A stretch of DNA of 64,000 nt. Source: Niastella soli (GTDB lineage: Bacteria > Bacteroidota > Bacteroidia > Chitinophagales > Chitinophagaceae). How positions within the stretch are numbered: position 1 is the first letter of the stretch; every line of letters begins with the position of its first letter. The position numbers and the translations under genes are program-made. Below, in pieces: positions 8,317 to 17,349 of the stretch. The notes under the pieces are model-generated. The model was not told the DNA's origin. It saw nothing but the letters and a program-made list of their open reading frames with translations, and did no database searches. The stretch spans positions 496,001 to 560,000 of the forward strand of contig NZ_JAGHKO010000005.1 of the NCBI RefSeq assembly GCF_017742245.1, in the 5' to 3' direction.

Positions 8317-9807
8317 TTAATAATAGCTGTTATTTTGCGTATATAGGTCAGGCTTGGCTTGAATTTCTGTGGCTGGTACGGGATAAATTACATAATCAGG
8401 TACCATCTTGTTCACGTTTATCAGCGCATCATAGGCTATCCAGTTATTGATAGCGGTAACAGCGGTGCCTTGCCGTACCAGGTCATTCCAGCGTAATCCC
8501 TCGCCGGCAAATTCGCGGCGGCGTTCTTCCAACAGGGTGGACAGATTTACATTGGAAAGGGCGTTGACACCTGCTCTAATACGTACCCGGTTAATGATAT
8601 CGTCCACCTCATTCTGAGAGCCTGCTGCGCCATTTAGTATACATTCTGCTTTCATTAATAAAATGTCGGTATATCGAAGTACTATAAAGTTAATAGGCCA
8701 GTCAGTGCCGCTGGTGCCTTTCTTTGTTATGTCGACATACTTTTTTATAAAGGGGCTTTTAGTATAACCAGTGGCTACATTGAACGCATACCGGCTATCA
8801 GTGCCGCTGGTGACATTGTTGGTATAGGCTGTCTTTAAACTTTTGGTAACGGCAAACGTGCTGGAGCCATAACCATTTCCGTAAGTGTTCGCGATGCCAA
8901 TGCTTGTCCAGTAGGCTACAGGAACCAGGTGGCTTGGAAAGCCGGCGCCGTTGATACCGCTCGCATATTGAACATCAAAGATAACTTCCTTATTGTTTTC
9001 ATTTGAATAAGAGAAGATGGAAGTGTAATCATTCAGAAAGCTATATTGATTGCTGCTGATGATCTCATTGAAAAGCACCAGCGCTTTTTCATATTCATTA
9101 CTGGCCAACCCGGGCCCGTCGATACTGTAGCTGGGGCCTGATCGGGTAAGGTAAACCAAACCCAACAATCCTTTTGCTGCGTATGAAGTGGCTCTGCCAA
9201 CATCTGATCCGGTGAAGGATTTTGGTAAATTGGCAGCCGCGAAATTCAGGTCATCTATTATAAATGTATAAACATCCTTTACTGTACTTCTGGCAATTGT
9301 AGTCACGCCTTCGCCCGTTGTGGGCTTATCGATAAGCGGTACAGGTCCAAACAAACGGACCAGTTGAAAATAATAGAATGCGCGCAAAAAGCGAACTTCG
9401 GCGGTGTACCTGGTTGCCAAACCTGCGTTCCCGATCACATCGCCCTTGCTGGCAAGCGCTTCCAGTACGCTATTGGCGTTGTAAATGCCATTATAATTGT
9501 TTTTCCAGGCATTTGATATAAATCCAACTGTTGTAATATTGGGTGAAAAATTGTTAATGCCATCCCAATCTCGGTTCCCATCCGATACGGCATTGATATT
9601 ATCGCTGCGCATTTCACCTAAAAACAAAGCCTGTTCGGGATAATTCTTTAACTGGGAGTATACGCCATTTACAGCTTGAAGGAAGTCGTTGTTGTTGGTG
9701 TAGAATTTTGAAGTGGGCAGGCTCGACACCGGTTGTTGGTCGAGCTGTTTTGAACAACTACTTGCGGCTGCCAGGATTAATAGTAGTATATAAACCTTTT
9801 TGTCCAT
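8317..9807 (-). CDS. SusD/RagB family nutrient-binding lipoprotein (pair 2)
   Basis: 496 aa. The lipoprotein signal MDKKVYILLLILAAASSC ends at the lipobox cysteine (C18). SusD features include VRFLRAFYYFQLVRLFGPVPL around residue 140-160, the RYTDILLMKAE segment, and the C-terminal LLEERRREFAGEGLRWNDLVR. It is the surface-exposed partner of the SusC encoded 18 nt upstream. The sequence is only generally similar to the first SusD, so the two pairs are not a recent duplication. Confidence 0.94.
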   Translation of the reverse strand: MDKKVYILLLILAAASSCSKQLDQQPVSSLPTSKFYTNNNDFLQAVNGVYSQLKNYPEQALFLGEMRSDNINAVSDGNRDWDGINNFSPNITTVGFISNAWKNNYNGIYNANSVLEALASKGDVIGNAGLATRYTAEVRFLRAFYYFQLVRLFGPVPLIDKPTTGEGVTTIARSTVKDVYTFIIDDLNFAAANLPKSFTGSDVGRATSYAAKGLLGLVYLTRSGPSYSIDGPGLASNEYEKALVLFNEIISSNQYSFLNDYTSIFSYSNENNKEVIFDVQYASGINGAGFPSHLVPVAYWTSIGIANTYGNGYGSSTFAVTKSLKTAYTNNVTSGTDSRYAFNVATGYTKSPFIKKYVDITKKGTSGTDWPINFIVLRYTDILLMKAECILNGAAGSQNEVDDIINRVRIRAGVNALSNVNLSTLLEERRREFAGEGLRWNDLVRQGTAVTAINNWIAYDALINVNKMVPDYVIYPVPATEIQAKPDLYTQNNSYY

Positions 9808-9825
9808 TGTAATGGTCTTTTATAA

Positions 9826-12800
9826 TTAAAAACTGATAGTTACACCAACAGAGGCAGTTTTGGTTAATGGCATGGCGCCATAATCACCGGCAATTGCATA
9901 ACTGTTGTTTCCGCTGGCATTGGTGTTTTGTGCTTCGGGGTTTACACCGCCTTTATATTTGTCGTGTCCAAAGTAGTTTTCAAGCGAAATAAAGATCCGT
10001 GCTGTGTTGATGGTCCTGTATGTTTTGAAGAGGCTTTTCAGATTGTAACCCAGGGTAATATTCTGTACTCTTATGAAATCGGTTGAATAGATCCAGTCGG
10101 AGGTAACATAGGGAACAGTGTACGTGGAACCGAATTTTCCACGTGGCGCATGGTAGTTTTGGTTGTCGGGTGTCCAGCGATCACGCCAAATGCCCAATAC
10201 GTTGGCCGTGGTGCTGCCACTGAAATCAATTGCGCGGCCGAGATACGAAAGTAACGAACCTCCATGTTGTCCATAGATCAGTATACTCAGATCAAAATCT
10301 TTATACCGGAAATTGTTTGTCCAGCCCCAGGTGTAATCTGGCATGGGGTGCCCCATCACTATGCGGTCTTTTGCATTAATAATTCCGTCTTCGATCGCAT
10401 CGCGGTATTTGGCATCGCCAACCGTTTCGTTCTTTAGTTTAGCTGTTTTTGCATTGGATATATCGTCGGCCGTTAAAATGCCCTCTACTTGTGTAACATA
10501 AAAGCTGAAGGCGGGTAACCCTTCCTTTAGCAGGTAAGGTGCGTTATTGCCACTGTATGCAGAAGCTATTTCAATAGGTGCGTGGTCGGAACCCAGGGCA
10601 GTTACTTCATTCCTGTTGAATGCAATATTCGTATTCATGGTCCATTGGAAGCCCCTGGACCTCAGGTTCACAGTACTGAGACTGATTTCAAGTCCTTTGT
10701 TCACAACAGCACCAATATTCTTCAGGCTTGTGCTAAAGCCGCTGGCGGCCAGTACAGGAAGGTTCAGTAGCAGGTCTGTGTTCTTTTTGTAATAAGCATC
10801 TGCGGTCATGCTTATCCGGTTTTTAAGCAGGCTGATGTCAAATCCAAGATTGGTGGTAGTGGAAGTTTCCCATTTTAAAAACGAGTTGGCCAAAGCTGAA
10901 ACCACCTGGCCGGTGCCTGCGGTTCCCGCAAAACTATATGAAGAGCTGGCCAGGGTTTGCACGGCATTGTAATCGCCAATATTATTATTTCCAGATTTGC
11001 CCCAGCTGAGCCGGAGTTTCAGATCGTTGATGGCTGTTATATTCTGAAAAAAAGCCTCTTTGGAAATACGCCAGCCGATAGAAGCAGAAGGGAAAGTGCC
11101 CCAACGGTTGTCTGCGCCGAACTTGGAAGAAGCATCTCTTCTGATGGTGCCCGCAAGCAGGTACTTGTCCTTGAGATTATATTGTAGCCGGCCGTACCAA
11201 GATAGGAGTGTATTGTTGCTTTCTGTATTGGTTCCGGTATAGGTAACATTCGAAGGACTGGGGATCGCATTATTGAGCGTGGTGATAATGTCGTTGGCAA
11301 ATCCACCTGCTGTGGCCAGGTTAACCGTTTCATAATGCACACTGCTGTACGAGAGACCCGCAACGGCAGCAATGGTATGTACTTTATTGATGACTGTATT
11401 ATAGCTGAGGGTATTTTCATTAAGAAAATTCCTTTTCTTTACTACATTGTAGGAGCCCGAGGAATTCAGGCCGGGGTTGGTGGTTAAAGCGGCAGAAGCG
11501 CCCACCGTTACTTTATCGGAAACATATTTTTTGGTATCGCGGTCAAGCCCGTCGTAGTTGACAGTCGATTTTAAGGCCAGGCCTGGAATAATCTGGTATT
11601 CGGCATAAACGGAACCTAACAACCGGGTAGCCGTGATCTTGTTGACAGCAGTTTGCAGGAACGTATAGGGACTGATCAGCCGCGGGCTACTCCAGGTATA
11701 TGTGGCATTACCATTGGCGCCGGTGTTAAGCCCTGCGTCGCTTTCTGCAACAGGCACCATTTGCGCCAGTTTCATTAATTGGTTGTCTTTTCCTTCTGCC
11801 GGTGGCGAATTATTGATAGAGTAGGAGGGTGCCAGATTAATACCCGGCTTGAATTTTTTACTGGCATTGGCTTCAACATTGGCGCGCAATCCATAATTGA
11901 TATAGTTGGAATTGATCAGCGTGCCATCCTGGTTTAAATAATTGCCCGAGATAAAATATTTTACATTATCGGTTCCACCGCTGGCAGCTGCTTCATAATT
12001 CTGGTACCACGCTTTGCGATATACTGCATCCTGCCAGTCGATATAATCAAGACCTGGATGACCATCAATAGCCCATCGGGGGTCGGCCATGTAAGAGGTG
12101 TTTATCGAATCAGGTTTGAGGCCAAGGAGCGTTGCGCGTTCATTATTCGTTTGACTGGTGGTTCGCCCCACGCCTGAGTTCACCCAGGCTGTATTGGCTA
12201 CTTCGGTTGCCATGGTTACCCATTCACCGGGGCTTAATAGATCGAGTTTTTTGGCCACCTGGCCAATACCAGATTTGGCATTAACGGAGATCTTCATTTT
12301 GCCCGTTTGCCCTTTTTTAGTAGTGATAATCACCACGCCATTGGCTGCGCGTGATCCGTAAATAGCGCCTGCAGCCGCATCTTTCAATACCTGTATACTT
12401 TCAATGTCATTCGGATTGAGATTGTCCAGGGGGTTATTGGAAAAGCCTCCGTCTCCATTCTGACTGCTCACGTCAAGAGGTAAACCATCTATAACATACA
12501 GTGGTTCACTCCCAGCTGTGATAGAACCGGAGCCGCGTACCAGAATGCTCAATCCACTACCCGCCATGCCTGTTTGCTGTCGTACCTGTACGCCGGGCAT
12601 TTGCCCAATCAGTGCCTGTTCAATCCGGTTGATCGGTTTTTCTTCGGTATTCCTTGCAGGGAGCGTGGCTACAGCGCCCGATACTTCGCTTCGTTTCTGG
12701 GTGCCATAACCAACTACCACTACTTCATTAAGGTTGCCTTGTTCCGGGATCAATGAAATAGATAACGCATTCTTTCCGTTAGGATGAACTTCCTGTACAA

Positions 12801-13125
12801 TATAACCTACGTGGGTGATCACCAGGGCTGTTTTGGTATCGGGCAGCGTAATGGTAAAACTTCCGTCTTCACCGGTGATTACACCCTTTTCGGTATTTTT
12901 TATGCGAATATTTACACCGGACAAGGGGGCTCCTTTTTCATCGGTTATTTTGCCGTTTACCGTGATCTCTTCAGAACGTGCAGCGATATTGTTATTATAA
13001 GGAATGCCGGTGTTATATCTACCGTCGAAGTTTTCATTAGCTGCGTGAGCGCGGATCGACAATGCTGTAATGGAAACGACCATTATTGACCGCCTTATTG
13101 TAAGTCGGTCTATGCAACGATTCAT
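9826..13125 (-). CDS. SusC/RagA family TonB-dependent receptor (pair 2)
   Basis: About 1099 aa from the ATG at 13125 (MNRCIDRLTIRRS), which begins a signal-like segment ending SIRAHA; earlier in-frame ATGs at 13161 and 13209 are possible. The carboxypeptidase-regulatory-like domain (VNGKITDEKGAPLSGVNIRI) is followed by EVVVVGYGTQKRSEVSGAV, a classic SusC linker, then the plug (VLVRGSGSITAGSEPLYVIDG, shortened here; IQVLKDAAAGAIYGSRAANG) and the barrel ending in SVGVTISF. It works with the SusD encoded 18 nt downstream. A palindromic site (13360-13378) lies about 235 nt upstream. Confidence 0.95.
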   Translation of the reverse strand: MNRCIDRLTIRRSIMVVSITALSIRAHAANENFDGRYNTGIPYNNNIAARSEEITVNGKITDEKGAPLSGVNIRIKNTEKGVITGEDGSFTITLPDTKTALVITHVGYIVQEVHPNGKNALSISLIPEQGNLNEVVVVGYGTQKRSEVSGAVATLPARNTEEKPINRIEQALIGQMPGVQVRQQTGMAGSGLSILVRGSGSITAGSEPLYVIDGLPLDVSSQNGDGGFSNNPLDNLNPNDIESIQVLKDAAAGAIYGSRAANGVVIITTKKGQTGKMKISVNAKSGIGQVAKKLDLLSPGEWVTMATEVANTAWVNSGVGRTTSQTNNERATLLGLKPDSINTSYMADPRWAIDGHPGLDYIDWQDAVYRKAWYQNYEAAASGGTDNVKYFISGNYLNQDGTLINSNYINYGLRANVEANASKKFKPGINLAPSYSINNSPPAEGKDNQLMKLAQMVPVAESDAGLNTGANGNATYTWSSPRLISPYTFLQTAVNKITATRLLGSVYAEYQIIPGLALKSTVNYDGLDRDTKKYVSDKVTVGASAALTTNPGLNSSGSYNVVKKRNFLNENTLSYNTVINKVHTIAAVAGLSYSSVHYETVNLATAGGFANDIITTLNNAIPSPSNVTYTGTNTESNNTLLSWYGRLQYNLKDKYLLAGTIRRDASSKFGADNRWGTFPSASIGWRISKEAFFQNITAINDLKLRLSWGKSGNNNIGDYNAVQTLASSSYSFAGTAGTGQVVSALANSFLKWETSTTTNLGFDISLLKNRISMTADAYYKKNTDLLLNLPVLAASGFSTSLKNIGAVVNKGLEISLSTVNLRSRGFQWTMNTNIAFNRNEVTALGSDHAPIEIASAYSGNNAPYLLKEGLPAFSFYVTQVEGILTADDISNAKTAKLKNETVGDAKYRDAIEDGIINAKDRIVMGHPMPDYTWGWTNNFRYKDFDLSILIYGQHGGSLLSYLGRAIDFSGSTTANVLGIWRDRWTPDNQNYHAPRGKFGSTYTVPYVTSDWIYSTDFIRVQNITLGYNLKSLFKTYRTINTARIFISLENYFGHDKYKGGVNPEAQNTNASGNNSYAIAGDYGAMPLTKTASVGVTISF

Positions 13126-13359
13126 TGCAATTGAGTTTTGATAATTATAAAATGCCAGCATATTCCTGGCCGAACTGCTGTAAATTGATAAACCGGTAAT
13201 GGCTTGCAAACGTATGGCGGATGATATGTCCGTGGAGTGGGAGTAAGGTCCAAAGCAGGCTTTGAAGGATCAGCTTTCGCGTAAGCTTCATCGAAGTAGG
13301 GCCGGCTGGCGACCTTGCGGTGCAATAAATTGTTTTGCAATAATAGGTATATTTGATAA

Positions 13360-13378
13360 GTCTACAAAATAAGTGGAC
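13360..13378. promoter_or_regulatory. GTCTAC-N7-GTGGAC palindromic site upstream of SusC pair 2
   Basis: GTCTAC (13360-13365), seven A/T bases, GTGGAC (13373-13378). The same 19-bp arrangement occurs at 14228-14246, and related versions occur at 3208-3226, 8123-8141 and, with a 6-nt centre, 14179-14196. On the minus strand it is preceded by TTG, a possible -33 element, as at 8144. Confidence 0.55.
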
Positions 13379-13401
13379 AATAATAACGATTATCACTAAA
13401 T

Positions 13402-13436
13402 ATAAAAGCCACTAGAAGTATTCTGGCGGCTTTTAT
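13402..13436 (-). terminator. Hairpin terminator
   Basis: ATAAAAGCC (13402-13410) and GGCTTTTAT (13428-13436) are a perfect 9-bp inverted repeat with partial inner pairing. It lies 20 nt after the stop of the minus-strand 46-codon frame, so it would end transcription coming from 13647-14078. Confidence 0.6.
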
Positions 13437-13456
13437 ACTAATCTGTTTTAATAACA

Positions 13457-13597
13457 TTACCGTTTCATATGCAACGGGTATTCTCGGTTTTCGCGGTCCA
13501 ATACTACATAAATGGAATCATTAAATTCGTTAGTGCCCTGTAAAATGATCCTGTTGGGAGTTGGCAAAAAATCTGTTGGTCGGGTAATGAACTGCAT
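13457..13597 (-). pseudogene. 46-codon frame, possible gene relic or small protein
   Basis: From ATG 13597 the frame reads MQFITRPTDFLPTPNR... and ends PLHMKR at a TAA (13457-13459). The composition looks protein-like (NEFNDSIYVVLDRENREYP), and a terminator hairpin follows, but there is no signal peptide and no family I recognise. It could be a genuine short gene co-transcribed with 13647-14078, the tail of a lost gene, or chance. Confidence 0.3.
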
Positions 13598-13646
13598 ATA
13601 AAGGTGGAAGCGGCGCCAGTAAAAGCATACGCTACAAAAAGTGAAA

Positions 13647-14078
13647 CTACAGCTTAACCTGCTCTACTAAAACATCCCAGTGCGCCAGCAGCAATTCAAA
13701 CCGATGTTGTTCTTCCTTGTTTAGTTTATCTAAATCAGGGTACAGCTGCTTTTTGTAAGGCGTGGTAAGGTTGGGATCAAATGCGGCTTGCAAATTTTTA
13801 AAGCGGATAACTACTTTAAAATCCCATCGGGTGTCCTCGCCGCTATGTAACGTCGGCTTCTCTGCAACAACGGTAATAATATCTCCTTTTTCCTGTGCCT
13901 TCTTTAATAATGGGTAATGATTACGCTTCCATAGTGTAATAAACTCTTCGGCAAATCCCCATTTTATTTTGTAGTAATTTTCAATTGTAGTCTCGCTTGT
14001 TTCTGATTGCGCTGAAAGTTTATTCCATGTGGAGGTAATTAATAATAGACCGGTAATTATAGTAATAACTTTTTTCAT
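13647..14078 (-). CDS. Small exported protein, function unknown
   Basis: 143 aa with a signal peptide (MKKVITIITGLLLITST...LSAQ). The mature part has a single alpha/beta unit (YYKIKWGFAEEFITLWKRNH, KKAQEKGDIITVVAEKP) of the kind seen in dimeric alpha-beta-barrel (NIPSNAP/EthD-like) proteins. This resemblance is only by eye. Its upstream region carries two palindromic sites (14155-14199 and 14228-14246) related to those before the TlpA-like and SusC genes, which suggests shared regulation. Confidence 0.7.
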   Translation of the reverse strand: MKKVITIITGLLLITSTWNKLSAQSETSETTIENYYKIKWGFAEEFITLWKRNHYPLLKKAQEKGDIITVVAEKPTLHSGEDTRWDFKVVIRFKNLQAAFDPNLTTPYKKQLYPDLDKLNKEEQHRFELLLAHWDVLVEQVKL

Positions 14079-14154
14079 AATAAAAGCGGCTTTGTTGGTT
14101 GATCAAATCATGTAATGCTGTCTCTGACTCTTCTTAATTAAAAAAGAACGACCG

Positions 14155-14199
14155 TTACTAATCTACGAAAATATATTAGCCTATTTGAAAATAGTCTAA
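14155..14199. promoter_or_regulatory. Second copy of the 15-mer plus dyad module
   Basis: TTACTAATCTACGAA (14155-14169) is identical to 3184-3198. After 5-6 nt an imperfect dyad follows at 14176-14199 (TTAGCCTATTT, then AAATAGTCTAA after one base). The module precedes the minus-strand gene starting at 14078, as its twin precedes the TlpA-like gene. Confidence 0.6.
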
Positions 14200-14227
14200 C
14201 GTTTTTTGAAATTATCTCCTTTTTAAT

Positions 14228-14246
14228 GTCTACTTATTTTGTGGAC
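14228..14246. promoter_or_regulatory. GTCTAC-N7-GTGGAC palindromic site
   Basis: GTCTAC (14228-14233), TTATTTT, GTGGAC (14241-14246). It has the same half-sites and spacing as 13360-13378. It lies between the minus-strand gene starting at 14078 and tRNA-Cys at 14287, so it could serve either. Confidence 0.5.
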
Positions 14247-14286
14247 TATATAAATAATCCTATTATTGTAATGAAAAAAATATGAA

Positions 14287-14357
14287 GGTCATGTGGCCGA
14301 GCGGCAAGGCACGGGTCTGCAAAACCTTCCACGACGGTTCGAATCCGTCCGTGACCT
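14287..14357 (+). tRNA. tRNA-Cys (GCA)
   Basis: The acceptor stem GGTCATG/CGTGACC pairs with one G-T wobble. The D arm is GCC...GGC, the anticodon loop is CTGCAAA (anticodon GCA), and the T arm is GACGG-TTCGAAT-CCGTC. The discriminator is T, as expected for Cys. CCA is not encoded. A T-run (14359-14366) follows and probably ends transcription. Confidence 0.95.
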
Positions 14358-14443
14358 CTTTTTTTTAAATGTTCTTTTCCTGCTATCCTTGGTTGACAGT
14401 ACCATTCGGCAATAACCTATTTATAAAAAATTAAATTGATTTT

Positions 14444-16165
14444 ATGCATTTGGCTGTTGAACGTGAAGGAGCGGCCAGGGTGGCAGCATTCCAAGACATA
14501 ATTGAACCTAATAACAATCAGGATGTTCCCTGTTTGATTGAGTTAATAACTGGTTCTGCAGTAATTGATCTGTTATTGAACCCGGGATTTCAGAAAGACT
14601 TCGATAGGCTCTTTAATGCTTGTCCCTGGGCTACCGTTTTTCAAGACAGGTTATACATAACTGCGTGGTATCAGGCTTACCAGGAGAAACATCTTCCTGT
14701 TTTGATTAAAGGTGAAATAAATGGCTATTTTATAGGTGTGCTGCCTATGGTTTTATTACATACTCAGGCAAACGATAGACGTGTTTATTCTAATGGCAAT
14801 AGAATTACAGGTGTAGGACATTATGATGCGGAATACCAGACCTGGTTGGCTGTACCGGCTCATGGCGAATCGTTTATCAGGCAGGCGCTTGACAAACTCA
14901 TAAAACAATTTCCAGGTAATCCGATCTCCTTCAGGTATCTGCCGCCAGGCACTCCATTAAATTGGATAAAGGAAGATAAAAAGTGGCGCAGCTATAGTAC
15001 TGCACAATCGCATACCAGACCCCTGATAAAGTTAAGTGAACCAGACCATGCAAAACTATTGGAGAGCAGGCAGTTTAAGAATAAATTGAACCGATTGAAA
15101 AGATTAGGGGAGGTTCAGTTAGAGCCCATTACTAACCTTGAAATATTTAAAAGCTATCTGGACGAGTTATCGGTTCTCTATGATTTTAGGTTTGGTGCAT
15201 TGTATAATAAACACATCTTCAGGGACGATCCCGTTAAAAAGGAGTTTTTGATTGAGTTATTTCGATCACAATTAATTCATGCAACTGTATTGAAAGTTGA
15301 TCGGGAAATTTATGCGGCCGTAGTTGCAATATCAGGAAAAGGCTGGTTGCATCTTTCTGGATTTACTTGTCACTCCCCGTTTAAGGCCAGGTCATATTCA
15401 CCCGGCCTTTTGCATTTTTCCTTTTTAGCACAAAAGTTAAGAAAGGAATGTATGCAATATTTAGATCTTACGCCAGGCTATGATTCCTATAAGGAAAAAT
15501 TGGCCAACATGCACGATGAGGTATATGAATTAGTGGTCAGCAGAAAGCTCACATATCGTATAAAAAAACGAATCAAAATCTGGATGCACAATCGACTAAT
15601 TGTCATGGGAATAAGGCCCATGACTGTTGAACTTAAGGTGAAGAAGTACATATATAGGCTGCGGCATATTCATATACTGACTCTTTTGAAAAAACTAGCA
15701 GAAAGGTTCACTCGAAAAGCGTATCAAAAACGATATGTTATAAATACCCCCGTTTTTAAATCCGGAGGGAGGAATTTGTTGCATGAGAACAATCTCAATC
15801 ATTTGCTGCAGTTTCAAACAGATAAGGCAACAGGCATTACGCGGTGGGAATTCCTTGCGGACGCTATGTACCGCCTGGAGACCGGCCAATATTGTTATAC
15901 ATGGATAGAAAACGGCAAGCTGTTGAGTTGTGCCTGGTTCAATTTTCCCGATGCTTCTTCAAAGGAAGGAAAGAGTTCCCAGGAACATAATTATGATATT
16001 GAATTGAAAGAACTTTATTGTTATATTAAAGACAGAGATAAATTGCGATCTTTTATTTTTAGCATGATTGATCATGTTGCATCAGAAAAAAATGATATTG
16101 GTATTCGAACAAATAATAAATTCTTTAGTCAGGCCATGGAGGCTATAGGATTAAAAGCTGAATAA
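14444..16165 (+). CDS. GNAT-fold acyltransferase, FemAB/BioF2-like
   Basis: 573 aa, no signal peptide. The region around residues 50-370 reads as the Acetyltransf_6 (BioF2-like) fold common in exopolysaccharide and lipid loci: WATVFQDRLYITAWYQAY, LPVLIKGEINGYFIGVLPM, then a basic FKNKLNRLKRLGEV motif and a GNAT-type core (VLKVDREIYAAVVAISGKGWLHLSG, shortened here). The C-terminal 200 residues are basic then acidic and may form a second GNAT-like lobe (YTWIENGKLLSCAWFNF). It probably transfers an acyl or aminoacyl group. The neighbours give no clue to the substrate. Confidence 0.7.
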   Translation: MHLAVEREGAARVAAFQDIIEPNNNQDVPCLIELITGSAVIDLLLNPGFQKDFDRLFNACPWATVFQDRLYITAWYQAYQEKHLPVLIKGEINGYFIGVLPMVLLHTQANDRRVYSNGNRITGVGHYDAEYQTWLAVPAHGESFIRQALDKLIKQFPGNPISFRYLPPGTPLNWIKEDKKWRSYSTAQSHTRPLIKLSEPDHAKLLESRQFKNKLNRLKRLGEVQLEPITNLEIFKSYLDELSVLYDFRFGALYNKHIFRDDPVKKEFLIELFRSQLIHATVLKVDREIYAAVVAISGKGWLHLSGFTCHSPFKARSYSPGLLHFSFLAQKLRKECMQYLDLTPGYDSYKEKLANMHDEVYELVVSRKLTYRIKKRIKIWMHNRLIVMGIRPMTVELKVKKYIYRLRHIHILTLLKKLAERFTRKAYQKRYVINTPVFKSGGRNLLHENNLNHLLQFQTDKATGITRWEFLADAMYRLETGQYCYTWIENGKLLSCAWFNFPDASSKEGKSSQEHNYDIELKELYCYIKDRDKLRSFIFSMIDHVASEKNDIGIRTNNKFFSQAMEAIGLKAE

Positions 16166-16268
16166 AGATACTCAGAAAATTTTGACGTTTGACGGATTGG
16201 GAGTTCGTGCCTCGGGGCTCAATGGCTGTTTCGCTGATATAAGCCGCTGATTTATATTATTTGCACAA

Positions 16269-16877
16269 TTAATTAATCGTAATACTTTCAACGCCTTTTT
16301 CAAAAGCTGTTTCTTTAATACCATCAATTCTTAATCCTTCAACCCTAATAATGGCAACGTCTGTAATGCCGAGAAATCCAAGTAAGAATTTGAGATATGG
16401 GCTAACAAAATCAAACGATTGAAATTGGCCTTCGGAATAAACACCACTTGATGCAGTCGCAACATAAGCCTTTTTGTTTTTCAAAAAACCTTCTGGCTGC
16501 CCGTTTTCGTTATATCGGAAGGTAATTCCAGGCCTTGCAATGTGATCTAAGTATGCTTTCAAAGTAGAAGGAATTGCGAAGTTGTAAAAAGGTGCGTCAA
16601 TTACATAGATGTTTGCTTCCTGCAATTCTGCAATCGCTTCCTCTGAAATTTTGATAGCGTCTAATTGTTCAGGCGAGCGGTTTTCCGCAGGTGTAAACCA
16701 GGATCCGATTTGTACTTTGTCCAAATGCGGAAAAGGGATTGTTGTCAGGTTTCGCTCTTTGACGAAGCTATCGGGGTATTTTGCTTTAATTTTTTCAATA
16801 ATAGCATTTCCGAGTTTTTTACTAACGGACGATTCTCCTTGTGGGCTTGAGATAATATGCAGTATTTTTTTTCCCAT
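16269..16877 (-). CDS. azoR: FMN-dependent NADH:azo/quinone reductase
   Basis: 202 aa from the ATG at 16877 (MGKKILHIISSPQGESS); an ATG four codons upstream is less likely. The flavodoxin-like fold has the FMN-phosphate loop SSPQGESSVSKKL near residues 9-21, the PFYNFAIPSTLKAYLDHI motif typical of AzoR, and the ASSGVYSEG loop. Such cytoplasmic enzymes reduce quinones and azo compounds by two-electron transfer. It is divergent from an HxlR-family regulator at 16981, and dyads lie in between, the standard layout for redox-induced azoreductases. Confidence 0.88.
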   Translation of the reverse strand: MGKKILHIISSPQGESSVSKKLGNAIIEKIKAKYPDSFVKERNLTTIPFPHLDKVQIGSWFTPAENRSPEQLDAIKISEEAIAELQEANIYVIDAPFYNFAIPSTLKAYLDHIARPGITFRYNENGQPEGFLKNKKAYVATASSGVYSEGQFQSFDFVSPYLKFLLGFLGITDVAIIRVEGLRIDGIKETAFEKGVESITIN

Positions 16878-16913
16878 AGTTTTTATCATTTGATATTACA
16901 AACATATGTACAT

Positions 16914-16970
16914 TTACTAGTTAAATATTAGCAGTAAACTAAAGGTTAGTAGTAATGTTTTTGTTACTAC
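16914..16970. promoter_or_regulatory. Operator dyads between azoR and hxlR-type gene
   Basis: GTAGTAA (16949-16955) and TTACTAC (16964-16970) are perfect inverted repeats with an 8-nt centre, ending 10 nt before the regulator start. A second looser dyad TTACT...AGTAA spans about 16914-16937. TTACTA-type half-sites in this position fit HxlR/YodB-type autoregulation of a divergent pair. Confidence 0.6.
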
Positions 16971-16980
16971 CTCTAAAAAA

Positions 16981-17349
16981 ATGGGCGAATTATTAGGTAA
17001 AAAAACAGCTTTTTCCGAAGTGCAATGTGGTAAACATTTATCCGCGACGGAAGACGCTTTATATGTTATTGGCGGAAAATGGACGTTGAGAATAATGATT
17101 GCTCTGTTAAGCGGACATACGCGGTTCAATCAATTGCAACGAACTATAAAAGGTATTTCGGCAAGAGTGCTTTCTGGGGAATTAAAAGATTTAGAAATGA
17201 ATGGGTTAGTAAGTAGGGTGGTTCTCACTGACCAAAAACCTGTCGCGGTTGAATATGTGCCTACGGAATACAGCAAAACATTGAAAAATATAATTTCGGA
17301 GTTGGCTGATTGGGGCGCAAAACATAAAAAGAAAATTACAGCTCACTAA
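16981..17349 (+). CDS. HxlR-family winged-helix transcriptional regulator
   Basis: 122 aa. The HxlR/MarR-like core is clear: ALYVIGGKWTLRIMIALLSG, RFNQLQRTIKGISARVLSGE, LKDLEMNGLVSRVV. A cysteine sits just before the domain (EVQCGKH, residue 14), the position of the redox-sensing Cys in YodB/HypR-type members. With azoR divergent and TTACTA dyads between them, it probably represses azoR and itself until oxidised or modified by electrophiles. The sensing role is inferred. Confidence 0.88.
   Translation: MGELLGKKTAFSEVQCGKHLSATEDALYVIGGKWTLRIMIALLSGHTRFNQLQRTIKGISARVLSGELKDLEMNGLVSRVVLTDQKPVAVEYVPTEYSKTLKNIISELADWGAKHKKKITAH

Larger units (their letters stand above)
13210..13646. other. Intergenic region with palindrome, hairpin and a short reading frame
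   Basis: This stretch holds the leader of the second susC gene, the GTCTAC dyad at 13360-13378, the hairpin at 13402-13436 and a 46-codon frame at 13457-13597. Nothing else is recognised. Confidence 0.5.

Noticed and set aside
4784..13125. The two SusC/SusD pairs as a recent tandem duplication
   Set aside because: The proteins differ strongly in length and sequence outside the conserved plug and C-terminal motifs.
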